Below, one piece after another: positions 1 to 10,207 of a stretch of 64,000 nt of DNA. The position numbers were made by a program, and so were the translations under genes. Below the pieces are notes generated by a model. That model worked only from the letters and a program-made list of their open reading frames with translations, made no database searches and was not told the DNA's origin. Each line of letters opens with the position of its first letter. Position 1 is the first letter of the stretch. Source of the DNA: Cryobacterium fucosi (GTDB lineage: Bacteria; Actinomycetota; Actinomycetes; Actinomycetales; Microbacteriaceae); NCBI RefSeq assembly GCF_004403515.1, contig NZ_SOHH01000066.1, forward strand, positions 47,453 to 111,452, written 5' to 3'.

Positions 1-138
1 GAACGACTGCGTTCCAGAGGCTGCCGTGCCGCGGCGCTCTACGTCGAGGCGGACAGCACAGCGGCCGTGCACCTCTACCGCTCCCTCGGTTTCGCCGACC
101 ACACCGTCGACGTGCAGTACCGCCGGGACCCGCGTTAG
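1..138 (+). CDS. mshD: Mycothiol synthase, C-terminal end (partial)
   Basis: The first 45 codons read straight into the window and end at a TAG. They contain the typical end of a GNAT acetyltransferase: an LYVEAD stretch, then AAVHLYRSLGF, then a final beta strand ending DVQYRRDPR. That ending is characteristic of MshD, which acetylates cysteinyl-glucosamine-inositol in the last step of mycothiol synthesis. Position directly upstream of ppk1 and a MutT1-type gene is also common in Actinobacteria. Only the C-terminal end of the second GNAT domain is present, so another GNAT enzyme is possible though less likely. Confidence 0.75.
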   Translation, partial: ERLRSRGCRAAALYVEADSTAAVHLYRSLGFADHTVDVQYRRDPR

Positions 139-195
139 CCATCCGTTCATGCCGGATCGTCGCCTCTGCCCCGCACTCGGTGTCAAGATGGACAG

Positions 196-2370
196 ATGGA
201 CGGCGACAACATCCCGACGGACTCCGGTCTCGGCACTGACTTCGACGACGATTTCGATCCCCTGGTCGGCACGAACGACCCCGCTCTGCCCTCGGACCGT
301 TACCTCGATCGCGAACTGAGCTGGCTGGCCTTCAACCAGCGCGTGCTCGAGCTCGCCGAAGACCCTGACCTGCCGGTGCTCGAGCGCACCAACTTCCTCG
401 CCATCTTCGCGAGCAACCTGGACGAGTTCTTCATGGTGCGCGTTGCCGGGCTCAAGCGGCGCATCCTCACCGGCCTCGCCGTGCCCACCAACATCGGGCG
501 GGCTCCCCAGGACGCCCTCTCCGACATCTCCGCGGCGGCGCACGTGCTGCAGGCCAGGCACGCGCACGCCTTCCAGGACCAGGTGATCCCGGCGCTCTCC
601 GAGGCCGGCATCGACATCGTCAAGTGGGACACCCTCGACGAGGCCGACCACCGGTCCCTCCGCGGCTACTTCTCGAACCAGATCTTCCCGGTGCTGATGC
701 CGCTGGCCGTCGACCCGGTGCACCCGTTCCCGTACATCTCCGGGCTCTCGCTCAACCTCGCCGTGCGCGTGCGCAACTCCAAGACCGGCAAGCAGGAGTT
801 CGCCCGGCTCAAGGTGCCGACCATGCTGCCGCGCTTCATCCGGGTGGACCGGCGCGAGAACGTGGAGAGCGTGCGCTTCATCACGCTGGAAGACCTCATC
901 GCCAACCACCTCGGCGACCTGTTCCCCGGCATGGACATCCTCGAACAGCACGTCTTCCGGGTGACCCGGAACGAGGACGTCGAGATCGAGGAAGACGAAA
1001 CCGAGAACCTGATCAAGGCCCTCGAGAAGGAACTGCTGCGCCGCCGTTTCGGCCCGCCCATCCGCCTCGAGATCACCGAGGACATGGACGAGGTGACCCT
1101 CGGCCTCCTCGTTCGCGAGCTCGACGTGTCCGAGCAGGAGGTCTACCGGCTGCCGGCGCCGCTCGACCTCGGCGGCCTCTTCGACCTGCGGATCGACCGT
1201 CCCGACCTGCACTACGCGAAGCACGTGCCGACCACGGCCGTGCAGCTGATGGCCGGCGAACCGAACGCGCAGCCGGACATCTTCAGCTCCATCCGCCGCC
1301 GGGACATCCTGCTGCACCACCCGTACGAGTCGTTCGCCACCAGCGTGCAGGCGTTCCTCGAACAGGCCGCCGCCGACCCGAACGTGCTCGCAATCAAGCA
1401 GACCCTGTACCGCACCTCGGGGGACAGCCCCATCGTCGAGGCCCTCATCGACGCCGCGGAGTCCGGCAAGCAGGTGCTCGCCCTGGTCGAGATCAAGGCC
1501 CGCTTCGACGAGCAGGCCAACATCTCCTGGGCGCGCAAACTGGAGAAGGCCGGCGTGCACGTCGTCTACGGCCTGGTCGGGTTGAAGACGCACTGCAAGC
1601 TCGCCCTGGTCGTGCGCAACGAAGACGGCCTGCTGCGGCACTACAGCCACATCGGCACCGGGAACTACAACCCGAAGACCAGCCGGCTCTACGAGGACCT
1701 CGGGCTGCTCACCACCGACCCGCAGGTCGGCAAGGACCTCACCCGGCTGTTCAACGAACTGTCCGGTTACGCCATCGAGAAGAAGTTCAAACGACTCCTC
1801 GTGGCTCCGCTGCACCTGCGCCGCGCGCTGCTCAAGAGCATCGCCGACGAAACCGCGGCCGCCCTCGCCGGCAAGCCATCCGGCATCCGCATCAAGGTGA
1901 ACTCAATGGTCGACGAGGCCATCATCGACTCGCTCTACCGGGCCAGCCAGGCCAGGGTGCCGATCGAGATCTGGGTGCGCGGGATCTGCAGCCTGAAGCC
2001 GGGGGTCCCTGGGATGAGCGAGACGATCCGGGTGCGGTCCATCCTCGGCCGCTACCTCGAGCACTCGCGGATCTTCTCCTTCCACAACGCCGGCGACCAG
2101 CAGGTGTTCATCGGCAGCGCCGACATGATGCACCGCAACCTCGACCGCAGGGTCGAGGCGCTCGTGCGCCTCGTCGACCCTGAGCACCTCAGCGAGATCG
2201 ATGGGCTGTTCAACCGGGCGATGGACGACCGCACCGCGTCGTGGTGGCTGGACAGCTCGGGCGAGTGGATCCGTCGCCACCTGGACGGCGCCGGGCATCC
2301 GCTCGACGACATGCAGAACCGGCTCATGCAGCAGATCTCCCTCCGCAAGCGTCCGGCAGGTCGTCGGTGA
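196..2370 (+). CDS. ppk1: Polyphosphate kinase 1
   Basis: This 724-residue protein has the full PPK1 layout. The N-terminal domain opens with [19 protein letters not shown], followed by the head domain and two C-terminal phospholipase-D-like catalytic domains. The histidine expected to be autophosphorylated lies in GLKTHCK (H466), followed by [12 protein letters not shown] (H482, H485) and near the end [17 protein letters not shown]. The family reversibly makes inorganic polyphosphate from ATP. The stop overlaps the GTG start of the next gene, so the two are probably co-transcribed, and the PHO-regulated pst operon follows, which makes a phosphate-storage block. The ATG at 196 is the first in frame with homology; its ribosome-binding site is weak. 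Confidence 0.95.
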   Translation: MDGDNIPTDSGLGTDFDDDFDPLVGTNDPALPSDRYLDRELSWLAFNQRVLELAEDPDLPVLERTNFLAIFASNLDEFFMVRVAGLKRRILTGLAVPTNIGRAPQDALSDISAAAHVLQARHAHAFQDQVIPALSEAGIDIVKWDTLDEADHRSLRGYFSNQIFPVLMPLAVDPVHPFPYISGLSLNLAVRVRNSKTGKQEFARLKVPTMLPRFIRVDRRENVESVRFITLEDLIANHLGDLFPGMDILEQHVFRVTRNEDVEIEEDETENLIKALEKELLRRRFGPPIRLEITEDMDEVTLGLLVRELDVSEQEVYRLPAPLDLGGLFDLRIDRPDLHYAKHVPTTAVQLMAGEPNAQPDIFSSIRRRDILLHHPYESFATSVQAFLEQAAADPNVLAIKQTLYRTSGDSPIVEALIDAAESGKQVLALVEIKARFDEQANISWARKLEKAGVHVVYGLVGLKTHCKLALVVRNEDGLLRHYSHIGTGNYNPKTSRLYEDLGLLTTDPQVGKDLTRLFNELSGYAIEKKFKRLLVAPLHLRRALLKSIADETAAALAGKPSGIRIKVNSMVDEAIIDSLYRASQARVPIEIWVRGICSLKPGVPGMSETIRVRSILGRYLEHSRIFSFHNAGDQQVFIGSADMMHRNLDRRVEALVRLVDPEHLSEIDGLFNRAMDDRTASWWLDSSGEWIRRHLDGAGHPLDDMQNRLMQQISLRKRPAGRR

Positions 2371-3305
2371 CCGAGTCGCCGGTCTTCGCCGCCGGCGCCG
2401 TCTGCTGGCGCCTGATCGAGGGCAGGATGCACGTGCTTCTCATCCACCGCACGGTCTACGGCGACGTGACCATTCCCAAGGGAAAGGTCGATCCGGGCGA
2501 GACGCTCCCGCAGACGGCGGTGCGGGAGATCGAGGAGGAAACCGGGCTGGCGGTGGCCCTCGGCGTTCCGCTGGGGATATCCACCTACTCGATGCCGGGC
2601 GGCCGGGAGAAAATCGTGCACTACTGGGCCGCCGAGGTGAGCCCGGAGTCGATCCAGCGTTCCACCTTCGTGCCCAACGGCGAGGTCGCCGCGATCGAGT
2701 GGGTCACGATCAAGAAGGCCAGGACCTATCTCAGCTACACCCCCGACGTCGAGATCGTCGACGCGTTCGCGAAGCTCGTTGACGCCGGCGTCACCCGCAC
2801 CTTCGCGCTGATCGCACTCCGGCACGGCAAAGCGGTGCAGCCCGGCAACTGGGACGGACCGGACGCCACCCGCCCCCTCACCGAGCGCGGGGTCAGCCAG
2901 GCGGCCGGTCTCGTCGGCACGATCGCCGCGTGGCGTCCCCGGCGCATCATCTCCAGCACCGCGACCCGCTGCGTCACGACGGTGGCGCCGCTCTCCGCCG
3001 CCACCGGCATCCAGATCAAGCGCACCGAGGTGTTCAGCCAGGACGCCTACGAGCAGGGTCTCGCCGACGTGCGCGCGGGCATCGGAAAACGGGTGCGTTC
3101 ACGCAAGTCCGCCGTGATCTGCAGCCACGGGCCCGTGCTGCCCGAGATCCTCCACGAAATCGCCCTCGCCACCGGGACGACCTTCGGTTCGTTCGTGGCC
3201 GACGCCGCGAGCCTCGACACCGGGGCGTTCGCCGTCGTGCACCTCTCGTCCGAGAACCCGAGCGCGGGCATCGTCGCCATCGAAACGCACGCCCCCGCCG
3301 CGTAG
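2367..3305 (+). CDS. mutT1: Nudix hydrolase fused to a histidine phosphatase (MutT1-type)
   Basis: The 312-residue product has two domains. Residues 1-140 form a Nudix fold with an intact Nudix box (G-x5-E-x7-REIEEETGL) and the [11 protein letters not shown] lead-in. From about residue 145 there is a histidine-phosphatase domain with LIALRHGKA (H153) and a later CSHGPVLPE. This is the MutT1 architecture of Actinobacteria, which hydrolyses 8-oxo-GTP/dGTP and diadenosine polyphosphates. The frame is open upstream, but the GTG at 2367 fits best because homology starts there and GTGA overlaps the ppk1 stop. Co-transcription with ppk1 is likely. Substrate is inferred from family only. Confidence 0.85.
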   Translation: MTESPVFAAGAVCWRLIEGRMHVLLIHRTVYGDVTIPKGKVDPGETLPQTAVREIEEETGLAVALGVPLGISTYSMPGGREKIVHYWAAEVSPESIQRSTFVPNGEVAAIEWVTIKKARTYLSYTPDVEIVDAFAKLVDAGVTRTFALIALRHGKAVQPGNWDGPDATRPLTERGVSQAAGLVGTIAAWRPRRIISSTATRCVTTVAPLSAATGIQIKRTEVFSQDAYEQGLADVRAGIGKRVRSRKSAVICSHGPVLPEILHEIALATGTTFGSFVADAASLDTGAFAVVHLSSENPSAGIVAIETHAPAA

Positions 3306-3340
3306 GCACCCCGTTGGTCGTTCGTCACGACCGACGATTC

Positions 3341-3372
3341 GTTGACGCGCGTTAACCTGCCGTTCACCTCAC
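3341..3372 (+). promoter_or_regulatory. PHO-box-like triple direct repeat upstream of pstS
   Basis: Three head-to-tail units occur at 3341 (GTTGACGCGC), 3351 (GTTAACCTGCC) and 3362 (GTTCACCTCAC). They share GTT-x-AC and are spaced 10 and 11 bp apart. This is the arrangement of PhoP-binding direct repeats described in Streptomyces and relatives (11-bp units with a GTTCACC core). The site lies about 105 bp before the pstS start, so PhoP activation under phosphate limitation is inferred. Confidence 0.7.
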
Positions 3373-3477
3373 GGGGGGAATGTCGTTAATCATGCCGAAT
3401 ATGGTCTCACCGAGGCCGGCACCGGCCTCTGCCTTGCACTCAAGTAATTCTGCAGTCAACCCTCGAAAGGGATCCTT

Positions 3478-4572
3478 GTGAATTTCACGCGTTTTGGCCG
3501 ACCCGCGGTCATCGCCGTCGTTGCCGCTCTTGCACTCTCCTCCTGTGCCGCGAATGAGGCCGCACCCGCCGCCTCGGACGCCGCCACGGCCAGCGCCCTC
3601 ACCGGCACCCTGACCGGCGCGGGCTCGTCCGCACAGGGCTCCGCCCAGGAGGCCTGGATCGCAGCGTTCCAGACCGCCAACCCCGACGTCACCGTCAACT
3701 ACGACCCGTCCGGCTCCGGCGCGGGCCGCGCAACGTTCATCGCGGGCGGCTCCGACTTCGCCGGCAGCGACTCCTACCTGAAGGACGAGGAGCTGGCCGG
3801 CACGTTCGCCGCCTGCGCCCCCACCGGTAAGGCAGTCGACCTCCCGGTCTACATCTCCCCCATCGCCGTCATCTTCAACGTCGAGGGCGTCAAGGACCTC
3901 AACCTCGACTCGCCCACCCTCGCCAAGATCTTCAAGGGCGACATCACCACCTGGAACGACCCGGCGATCGCCGCGTTGAACCCGAAGGCCACCCTGCCGA
4001 CCACGGCGATCACCGCCGTGCACCGCTCGGACGACTCCGGCACCACGAAGAACTTCTCGGACTACCTGAACCAGACCGCACCCGATGTGTGGACCGAGAA
4101 GCCGGGCGACCCCTTCCCGTACCAGACCGGTGAGGGCGCCAAGGGTACCTCCGGTGTCGTCGACGCCGTCACCAACGGCACCGGAACCATCGGTTACGCG
4201 GATGCGTCCAGGGCCGGCAAGCTCGGCGTTGCGAAGATCAAGGTCGGCGACAAGTTCGTCGGTTACACGGCCGAGGCCGCCGCCGCCGTCGTGGCCGAGT
4301 CGCCTCTCGTCGAGGGCCGCGACGCGAGCGACCTCGCCATCAAGGTCGACCGTCTGACCACTGACCCGACGCACTACCCGCTCGTGCTCGTGAGCTACGC
4401 GCTGGTCTGCACCGAGTACGCCAAGCCGGCCCAGGGTGAGCTCGTCAAGGCCTACGTCAGCTACATGGCAGGCACCGACGGCCAGTCCGTCGCAGCCTCC
4501 GCCGGTGGCGCAGCGCCGCTGTCCGCCGATCTGGCCGACAAGGTCGCCGCGGTCCTCGAGTCCATCAAGTAA
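3478..4572 (+). CDS. pstS: Phosphate ABC transporter, substrate-binding lipoprotein PstS
   Basis: This 364-residue lipoprotein starts at a GTG preceded by GAAAGGGA. A signal peptide leads to the lipobox LSSC (Cys about 23), followed by an Ala/Ser-rich linker. The mature part has the PstS phosphate-binding signatures: GAGSSAQGSAQ early, YDPSGSGAGR, the SDSYL region, and HRSDDSGTTKNF in the middle. It captures orthophosphate outside the membrane and passes it to PstCA. It is first in pstSCAB, behind a PHO-box-like repeat. A GC-rich stem-loop follows the stop, which may let pstS be expressed above the permease genes. Confidence 0.95.
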   Translation: MNFTRFGRPAVIAVVAALALSSCAANEAAPAASDAATASALTGTLTGAGSSAQGSAQEAWIAAFQTANPDVTVNYDPSGSGAGRATFIAGGSDFAGSDSYLKDEELAGTFAACAPTGKAVDLPVYISPIAVIFNVEGVKDLNLDSPTLAKIFKGDITTWNDPAIAALNPKATLPTTAITAVHRSDDSGTTKNFSDYLNQTAPDVWTEKPGDPFPYQTGEGAKGTSGVVDAVTNGTGTIGYADASRAGKLGVAKIKVGDKFVGYTAEAAAAVVAESPLVEGRDASDLAIKVDRLTTDPTHYPLVLVSYALVCTEYAKPAQGELVKAYVSYMAGTDGQSVAASAGGAAPLSADLADKVAAVLESIK

Positions 4573-4587
4573 CACCGCGTGAAGTCT

Positions 4588-4630
4588 GCCCGGCCCGGGA
4601 GTCGCATTGCATGCGCCCCCGGGACCGGGC
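4588..4630 (+). other. Stem-loop between pstS and pstC
   Basis: GCCCGGCCCGGG at 4588-4599 pairs with CCCGGGACCGGGC at 4618-4630, leaving a single bulged A and an 18-nt loop. No T-run follows, so it is not a standard intrinsic terminator. Such hairpins after the first gene of a transport operon usually act as 3'-end stabilisers or partial terminators. That role here is inference. Confidence 0.6.
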
Positions 4631-4708
4631 ACACTTAGGTTTGTGGCCAGCGGCTCGAACCTGCTCCCCCCCAATTCAGCACCTCACCACTCCAGGGAGA
4701 CGCCCGGC

Positions 4709-5653
4709 ATGACCACCATCGTTGCCCGTGACACCATCCGGGCGCCCCAACGGGCCGGCGATCGCATCTTCTCGACCGCAACCGTGGTGGCCGGCAGCCT
4801 CATCCTCGCCGTCCTCGCCGCCGTGGCAGCGTTCCTGCTCGTGCAGAGCCTCCCCGCGTTCGTCGCCACACCGGCCGACTTCAAGGGCGACGCCGCCAAC
4901 TTCTGGGCCTACGTCTGGCCCCTGGCCTTCGGCACGCTCTGGTCGGCCCTGCTCGCGCTCCTGATCGCCATTCCGCTGGCGATCGGCATCGCCCTCTTCA
5001 TCTCGCACTATGCCCCCCGCAAGCTCGCCCAGGGCCTCGGCTACATCATCGACCTTCTGGCCGCCGTGCCGTCGGTGGTCTTCGGCCTGTGGGGCATCGG
5101 CGTGCTCGCCCCGCTCCTGCAGCCCTTCTACACGAGCCTGGTCGAATGGTTCGGCTGGATCCCCCTCTTCGCCGGCCCCGTCTCCGGGACCGGGCGCACG
5201 ATCCTGACGGTCTCGATCGTTCTGGCCGTGATGGTCTTGCCGATCATCACCGCGATCTGCCGGGAGATCTTCCTGCAGACCCCGGTGCTCTACGAGGAGG
5301 CCTCCCTGGCCCTCGGCGCGACGCGCTGGGAAATGATCGCGATGGCGGTGCTGCCCTTCGGCCGCTCCGGCATCATCTCCGCGTCCATGCTCGGCCTCGG
5401 CCGCGCCCTCGGTGAGACGATGGCCGTCGCCATGGTGCTCTCGCCGAGCCCGCAGGTCATCTTCGCACTGCTGACGTCCCAGAACCCGACGACGATCGCC
5501 GCGAACATCGCCCTCAACTTCCCCGAGGCGCACGGGACCGGAGTGAACATCCTCCTCGCCACCGGCCTCGTACTGTTCGTGATCACCCTGGCCGTGAACA
5601 TGGTCGCCCGGGTCATCATCAACCGCCGCAAGGCATTCTCCGGAGCGAACTGA
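4709..5653 (+). CDS. pstC: Phosphate ABC transporter permease PstC
   Basis: This 314-residue permease has about six membrane segments and the permease EAA loop (EEASLALGATRWEMIAMAV), followed by GRALGETMAVAMV. It forms the phosphate channel with PstA. The frame stays open 34 codons upstream, but the ATG at 4709 is chosen because it sits 8 bp after AGGGAGA and gives a normal PstC length. The stop overlaps the pstA start by one base (TGATG), so translation is coupled. Confidence 0.93.
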   Translation: MTTIVARDTIRAPQRAGDRIFSTATVVAGSLILAVLAAVAAFLLVQSLPAFVATPADFKGDAANFWAYVWPLAFGTLWSALLALLIAIPLAIGIALFISHYAPRKLAQGLGYIIDLLAAVPSVVFGLWGIGVLAPLLQPFYTSLVEWFGWIPLFAGPVSGTGRTILTVSIVLAVMVLPIITAICREIFLQTPVLYEEASLALGATRWEMIAMAVLPFGRSGIISASMLGLGRALGETMAVAMVLSPSPQVIFALLTSQNPTTIAANIALNFPEAHGTGVNILLATGLVLFVITLAVNMVARVIINRRKAFSGAN

Positions 5654-6741
5654 TGAGCACCACCACAGTGGCCGTGCCCCTCACCAACTCGCTCACCGCC
5701 GGCAAGCTGCCCAGGCACTCCGGGCCGGTCGTGCTGCTGGTGAGCTGGCTGGTCACCGCGGCCGTCTTCCTGATCGTGCAGCTCTCCGGCGCCAGCACGA
5801 GCTTCAACGTCGCCGGCACCCTGTTCTTCGGCACCGTGCTGTACTGCATTGCGATCTATCTGCTCTCCTTCTTCGTCGAGGGCGTGCGGAAGGCCAAGGA
5901 CCGGCTGGTCACCGCCCTCGTCACCGCCGCGTTCGTGATCGCTCTGCTCCCCCTGATCTCCCTCGTCGCAACGACGGTCATCAGCGGGCTGCCGGCCTTC
6001 CTCACCCCGACGTTCTTCACCTCCTCCCAGCGCAACGTCGTCGGCCCCGGCGGCGGCGCACTGCACGCCGTGATCGGCACCCTGCTCATCACGGGCCTCG
6101 CAACGTTGATCTCCGTGCCGATCGGGCTGCTCTCCGCGATCTACCTGACCGAGTACGGCCGCGGCCGGCTGGCGCGGGCGATCACCTTCTTCGTCGACGT
6201 GATGACGGGCATCCCGTCGATCGTGGCCGGCCTGTTCGCCTTCGCGCTGTTCTCCCTGCTGTTCAATGACCCCGGGATCCGGTTCGGGTTCGGCGGTGCG
6301 ATCGCCCTGTCGGTGCTGATGATCCCCGTGGTCGTGCGCTCGAGCGAGGAAATGCTCAAGCTCGTGCCTAACGAGCTGCGCGAGGCCGCCTACGCGCTCG
6401 GCGTGCCGAAGTGGCTGACCATCCTCAAGGTGGTGCTGCCGACATCCCTGGCCGGGATCGTCACCGGAATCATGATCTCGATCTCCCGCGTGATCGGCGA
6501 GACGGCGCCGCTGCTGATCATCTCCGGCTTCACCGCCAGCATGAATTACGACCTGTTCAACGAGCGGATGATGACCCTGCCGGTGTTCGTGTACACCCAG
6601 TACGCCAACCAGGGCACGGACACGCAGGCCTACCTCGACCGGGCCTGGGCCGGCGCGCTCACGTTGATCCTGATCGTGATGGTGCTCAACGCCCTCGCCC
6701 GGCTGATCGCCAAACTCTTCTCCCCCAAGCTCGGCCGATAG
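5653..6741 (+). CDS. pstA: Phosphate ABC transporter permease PstA
   Basis: The 362-residue protein begins with a longer cytoplasmic and two-helix N-terminal part (to about residue 90) before the conserved PstA core. The core shows the permease loop ([20 protein letters not shown]) and [16 protein letters not shown]. The extra N-terminal helices are usual in actinobacterial PstA. It partners PstC in the inner-membrane channel. It overlaps pstC by one base and is followed 38 bp later by pstB. Confidence 0.93.
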   Translation: MSTTTVAVPLTNSLTAGKLPRHSGPVVLLVSWLVTAAVFLIVQLSGASTSFNVAGTLFFGTVLYCIAIYLLSFFVEGVRKAKDRLVTALVTAAFVIALLPLISLVATTVISGLPAFLTPTFFTSSQRNVVGPGGGALHAVIGTLLITGLATLISVPIGLLSAIYLTEYGRGRLARAITFFVDVMTGIPSIVAGLFAFALFSLLFNDPGIRFGFGGAIALSVLMIPVVVRSSEEMLKLVPNELREAAYALGVPKWLTILKVVLPTSLAGIVTGIMISISRVIGETAPLLIISGFTASMNYDLFNERMMTLPVFVYTQYANQGTDTQAYLDRAWAGALTLILIVMVLNALARLIAKLFSPKLGR

Positions 6742-6779
6742 GCTCCACCCGGCCGCTGGCCTCCAACTCGAAGGAATGC

Positions 6780-7559
6780 ATGTCCAAGCGCATTGAAGTC
6801 AACGACCTCAACGTCTACTACAGCAAGTTTCTGGCTGTCGAAGGCGTGTCGCTGACGATCGAGCCTCGCACCGTCACGGCCCTGATCGGGCCGAGCGGGT
6901 GCGGCAAGTCCACCTTCCTGCGCACGCTGAACCGTATGCACGAGGTCATCCCGGGCGCCTACGTCAAGGGTGAGGTGCTCATCGACGGCAACAACCTCTA
7001 CGGCCCCGGTGTCGACCCGGTGCTCGTGCGCCGCCAGGTGGGCATGGTCTTCCAACGCCCGAACCCGTTTCCGACCATGTCGATCGGCGACAATGTGCTG
7101 GCCGGGGTGAAGCTGAACAACCGCCGGATGGCGAAATCCGACGCCGACGACCTGATCGAGAAGTCGCTCCGGGGGGCCAACCTGTGGAACGAGGTCAAGG
7201 ACCGCCTGGACAAGCCCGGCTCCAGCCTCTCCGGCGGGCAGCAGCAGCGCCTCTGCATCGCTCGCGCGATCGCGGTGCAGCCCGACGTCATCCTGATGGA
7301 CGAGCCCTGCTCGGCGCTCGACCCGATCTCGACCCTCGCGATCGAGGACCTGATCGAGGAGATGAAGGCCGACTATACGATCGTCATCGTCACGCACAAT
7401 ATGCAGCAGGCCTCGCGGGTCTCGGACCGCACCGGGTTCTTCAACATCGCGGGAACCGGCAAGCCGGGCAGGCTGATCGAGTACAGCGACACGACGACGA
7501 TCTTCTCGAACCCGAGCATCCAGGCCACCGAGGACTACGTCTCCGGCCGCTTCGGCTAA
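6780..7559 (+). CDS. pstB: Phosphate ABC transporter ATPase PstB
   Basis: The 259-residue ATPase has Walker [10 protein letters not shown], a Q-loop with [12 protein letters not shown] typical of PstB, signature [14 protein letters not shown], Walker [14 protein letters not shown] and a switch histidine in VTHNMQQA. It energises phosphate import by PstSCA. The ATG at 6780 follows GAAGGA with 4 bp spacing; a longer open frame upstream is only overlap with pstA. It ends the operon, and 8 bp later the convergent gene stops. Confidence 0.95.
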   Translation: MSKRIEVNDLNVYYSKFLAVEGVSLTIEPRTVTALIGPSGCGKSTFLRTLNRMHEVIPGAYVKGEVLIDGNNLYGPGVDPVLVRRQVGMVFQRPNPFPTMSIGDNVLAGVKLNNRRMAKSDADDLIEKSLRGANLWNEVKDRLDKPGSSLSGGQQQRLCIARAIAVQPDVILMDEPCSALDPISTLAIEDLIEEMKADYTIVIVTHNMQQASRVSDRTGFFNIAGTGKPGRLIEYSDTTTIFSNPSIQATEDYVSGRFG

Positions 7560-7567
7560 CCCGCCGG

Positions 7568-8455
7568 TCAGGCTGTGCGGGCGAGGAGGTAGGCGTTGAG
7601 GGACCGGGTCAGGTCGACGTCCGTCCGGCACGGCTGGTCGTCTATTGCTGTGACGGCCACGGCCAGGCGCACGCTGGAGACCAGCCAGACCGACCCGGCG
7701 TGCCTCAGTTCCTCGACCGTGACGTCCCGGTACTCGGTCTTCTCCCCGGCCCCCTCCAGATACTCGAACACGCTCTGCTGGGTCGTGCCGTGCAGGATGG
7801 CGCCGCTCGGCGCCGGGGTGACGTAGACGCCGCCGGACCGGATGATCACACTCGACGTCGGCCCCTCCATCACGTAGCCGTCGTGGGTGGTGAAGATCGT
7901 GTCGTCGGCGCCGCGACGCCTGGCCTCGCGGATCGCGGCCATGTTGATGGCGTAGCTGAGCGTCTTCGCGCCCATCAGCAGCCACGGCGCCTGCTCGGCC
8001 ACCCCGCGGGGGTAGCCACGGTCGAGGGTCACGACGCGAACGCCCCGCTCCCGCACCGCGCGGTAGTCGGGGGCAGCCGTGGCGTGCAGCCACGCCGTCG
8101 GGGCCGGCCCTGACTCGACGCCGCGGCTGAGCACGAACTTGAGCGCGAGTTCGCCCTCACTGGGGATCCGGTCGACGGCATAGGCGATCGCCGCCCGCCA
8201 CTGTGCGGCGTTGGGCACGGGCAGTTCGCAGATCTCGGCTGAGTTGCGCAGCCGGCTGATGTGCGGTTCGACCTCCTGCGGGTGGCCGTTCACCACGCTG
8301 AGGGTCTCGAAGATGCCGTCGCCGCGCTGGGTGCTCAACTCGCCCACCCGCAGCGCCGGTGCGGTCGATTCCATCTCGTGGAAGGTCTCGGCGAAGTCGG
8401 TACGGGTGGAATCCGCGGGAACCGGGTCGATCAGCAGGGTGAAAGGCAGCGTCAT
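7568..8455 (-). CDS. pabC: Class IV PLP aminotransferase, probable aminodeoxychorismate lyase
   Basis: The 295-residue protein belongs to the branched-chain aminotransferase/ADC-lyase fold type IV. It shows RGDGIFETL near residue 45, the PLP-lysine region GAKTLSYAINMAA, and the cofactor-binding EGPTSSVII followed by GTTQQSVFEYL. RGDGIFETL is typical of PabC, which converts aminodeoxychorismate to p-aminobenzoate and pyruvate for folate synthesis. A D-amino-acid transaminase is the main alternative. It stands alone, convergent with pstB. Confidence 0.75.
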   Translation of the reverse strand: MTLPFTLLIDPVPADSTRTDFAETFHEMESTAPALRVGELSTQRGDGIFETLSVVNGHPQEVEPHISRLRNSAEICELPVPNAAQWRAAIAYAVDRIPSEGELALKFVLSRGVESGPAPTAWLHATAAPDYRAVRERGVRVVTLDRGYPRGVAEQAPWLLMGAKTLSYAINMAAIREARRRGADDTIFTTHDGYVMEGPTSSVIIRSGGVYVTPAPSGAILHGTTQQSVFEYLEGAGEKTEYRDVTVEELRHAGSVWLVSSVRLAVAVTAIDDQPCRTDVDLTRSLNAYLLARTA

Positions 8456-8478
8456 ACCCCGAGCCTACTTCGATCGAA

Positions 8479-9363
8479 TCAGGAACTCTGGATGGCGATA
8501 ATCGGGTCGGTCGTCGGCTGCCTGGAGCCGCCCTTGGGCTCGACCGTGACCCCGATGAGGTCGCCGAACGTCATGCTGCCATCGAGCACGCGCCAGACCG
8601 TTCCGGTGCCGGAGGAATCGAAGGTGCCGGCCGACACCGGTCCTTTTCCGCCGATGTACCAGAGCTGGTAATCCTTGTCGGAGGGCAGCGCCGGCAGGTC
8701 GTCGACCAGCAGCGCGGAGAGCTTGCGTTCGACGGACCAGACCAGGGTGGCCTTGTGGCCGTCTGCGGTGGTGGTCGAGGCGCGCTTGGAGTCCGGCGCC
8801 GAGTTGATCTGGGCCAGCCCGGCCGCCTGCTGCTGCTGGAACTGGTCGGAGTTGAACGCCTGGCCGGCGAACGCGCCACCGACGAAAAGTGCTGCGGCCG
8901 CGGCGGCCGCCGCGAGCATGCCGACCGGTCCCCGGAACCACCGCTGCCTGGCCCGCTCGGACGCGGTGCCGCGTGAGGGCGACACCGTGGGCGTGACGGA
9001 GCCGGCGGATGCCTCGGCAGGGGTCTCGACGGCATCCGGCGGCACCGAAGCGGGCCCGGCAGCGGAGGCGGCCGGGGCGGCCGCCGGAGCCTGAAGAAGG
9101 GGAAGTTGCGGGGTCGAGGCGAGCCGAGCCATCAGCGACGCCTTGACGGCGGCGGACGGCTGGACCGGCGCGGTGGCCAGACCGAGGGCCACGGCGGTGT
9201 CGCTGAGCTCCGCCGCCTCGATCCTGGCCTGTTCCGACGATGCGAGGTGGGCCTCGTAGCGGGCAGCCTCGTCGGGGTTGAGCGCGTGGAGGGCGTAGGC
9301 GCCGGACAGTTCGCCGGGGTTCTCGCCCCCGTTGTCGACGCGGTTGTTTCCTGAGCCGGTCAT
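8479..9363 (-). CDS. RskA-type anti-sigma factor
   Basis: This 294-residue membrane protein has a cytoplasmic N-terminal anti-sigma region (SGAYALHALNPDEAARYEAHL), a Pro/Ala-rich linker, one membrane helix at about residues 149-168 (GMLAAAAAAAALFVGGAFAG), and an extracytoplasmic RskA domain with SDKDYQLWYIGG and AGTFDSSGTGTVWRV. Members hold their partner ECF sigma factor inactive and release it by regulated proteolysis. The start overlaps the end of the sigma gene (ATGA), so the two are translationally coupled. A zinc-binding H-x3-C-x2-C motif is not seen, as expected for RskA. Confidence 0.88.
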   Translation of the reverse strand: MTGSGNNRVDNGGENPGELSGAYALHALNPDEAARYEAHLASSEQARIEAAELSDTAVALGLATAPVQPSAAVKASLMARLASTPQLPLLQAPAAAPAASAAGPASVPPDAVETPAEASAGSVTPTVSPSRGTASERARQRWFRGPVGMLAAAAAAAALFVGGAFAGQAFNSDQFQQQQAAGLAQINSAPDSKRASTTTADGHKATLVWSVERKLSALLVDDLPALPSDKDYQLWYIGGKGPVSAGTFDSSGTGTVWRVLDGSMTFGDLIGVTVEPKGGSRQPTTDPIIAIQSS

Positions 9364-9956
9364 GATGCCACGCCCAATTCGTCCCTCAGGCGGATCATGC
9401 CGTCTCGAAGGCGGGTCTTCACGGTGCCGAGCGGGATATGCAGGCGTTCGGCGACTTCGCTGTGACTGAGACCACCGTAGTACGCGAGGCTGATCGCCTG
9501 GCGTTGCAGTTCGGTCAATCGGGACATCGCCTTTTCCACCCTTTCATGCTCGATTCGTGTTTCGACGGTTTCGGACACGTTGTCGTACTCCACCGCGAGA
9601 TCGCGGATGCCGATCTTCGTGTCCCGGTCGCGGCCGGCCTGGGACGACCGGATTCGGTCGACCGCACGCCGGTGCGCCATGGTCAGGATCCAGGTCGAGG
9701 CACCGCCACGCTGAGCCTCGTACCGCGACGCCGACTGCCAGATCTCCAGGAAGATCTCCTGGGTCACTTCTTCCGACTGCGCGTGGTCGACCAACAGGCG
9801 TTTGACCAGACCGAGCACCCGAGGGGCCATCTGGTCGTACAGGTCTCCGAAAGCCGCTTCGTCTCCCCGGGCCACGCGGCCCAGCAGCTCCTCCTTGGAG
9901 GCAGGAGCAGTCGACTCAAGGTCGAAGTCGAAGTCAGCAGTCATGAGACCTAGCAT
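9360..9956 (-). CDS. sigK: ECF sigma factor, SigK-like
   Basis: The 198-residue protein contains sigma region 2 (ASKEELLGRVARGDEAAF, then EVTQEIFLEIWQSA and WILTMAHRRAVDRIR) and region 4 with SLAYYGGLSHSEVAERL and IPLGTVKTRLRDGM. Pairing with an RskA protein and the sequence style fit the SigK/SigL group of Actinobacteria. It directs RNA polymerase to stress promoters when the anti-sigma is cleaved; the regulon cannot be read here. Two ATGs are possible (9956 or 9944): the first has GGGAAAAG upstream, the second gives a start closer to homologues. Confidence 0.85.
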   Translation of the reverse strand: MLGLMTADFDFDLESTAPASKEELLGRVARGDEAAFGDLYDQMAPRVLGLVKRLLVDHAQSEEVTQEIFLEIWQSASRYEAQRGGASTWILTMAHRRAVDRIRSSQAGRDRDTKIGIRDLAVEYDNVSETVETRIEHERVEKAMSRLTELQRQAISLAYYGGLSHSEVAERLHIPLGTVKTRLRDGMIRLRDELGVAS

Positions 9957-10207
9957 GTCAGGTCTTTTCCCGTTCCATGACTAGGGTTCGGTGCCGAACC
10001 CGGCTCGGATTGGTGGAAAGACGAATCAACGGCGAAGTGAACTCGGAGTGAAGGCCGGGCCGCAGAACGCCTCTCGGCGCGAGGCCGCTCGGAGCGGCGA
10101 ATATTGGAGCCCGGGGTTACTGCGGCCCGACCAGCATCCAGTGTAAACGACGACCCCGGATGTTTTGTTCCCCGCATCCAGAGACCGCCGACCCGGTCAC
10201 ACCCGAA

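Noticed and set aside
624..2183. Long Arg/Pro-rich open frame overlapping ppk1
   Set aside because: It is an alternate-frame shadow of ppk1 caused by high GC; it has no recognisable domain and low-complexity composition.
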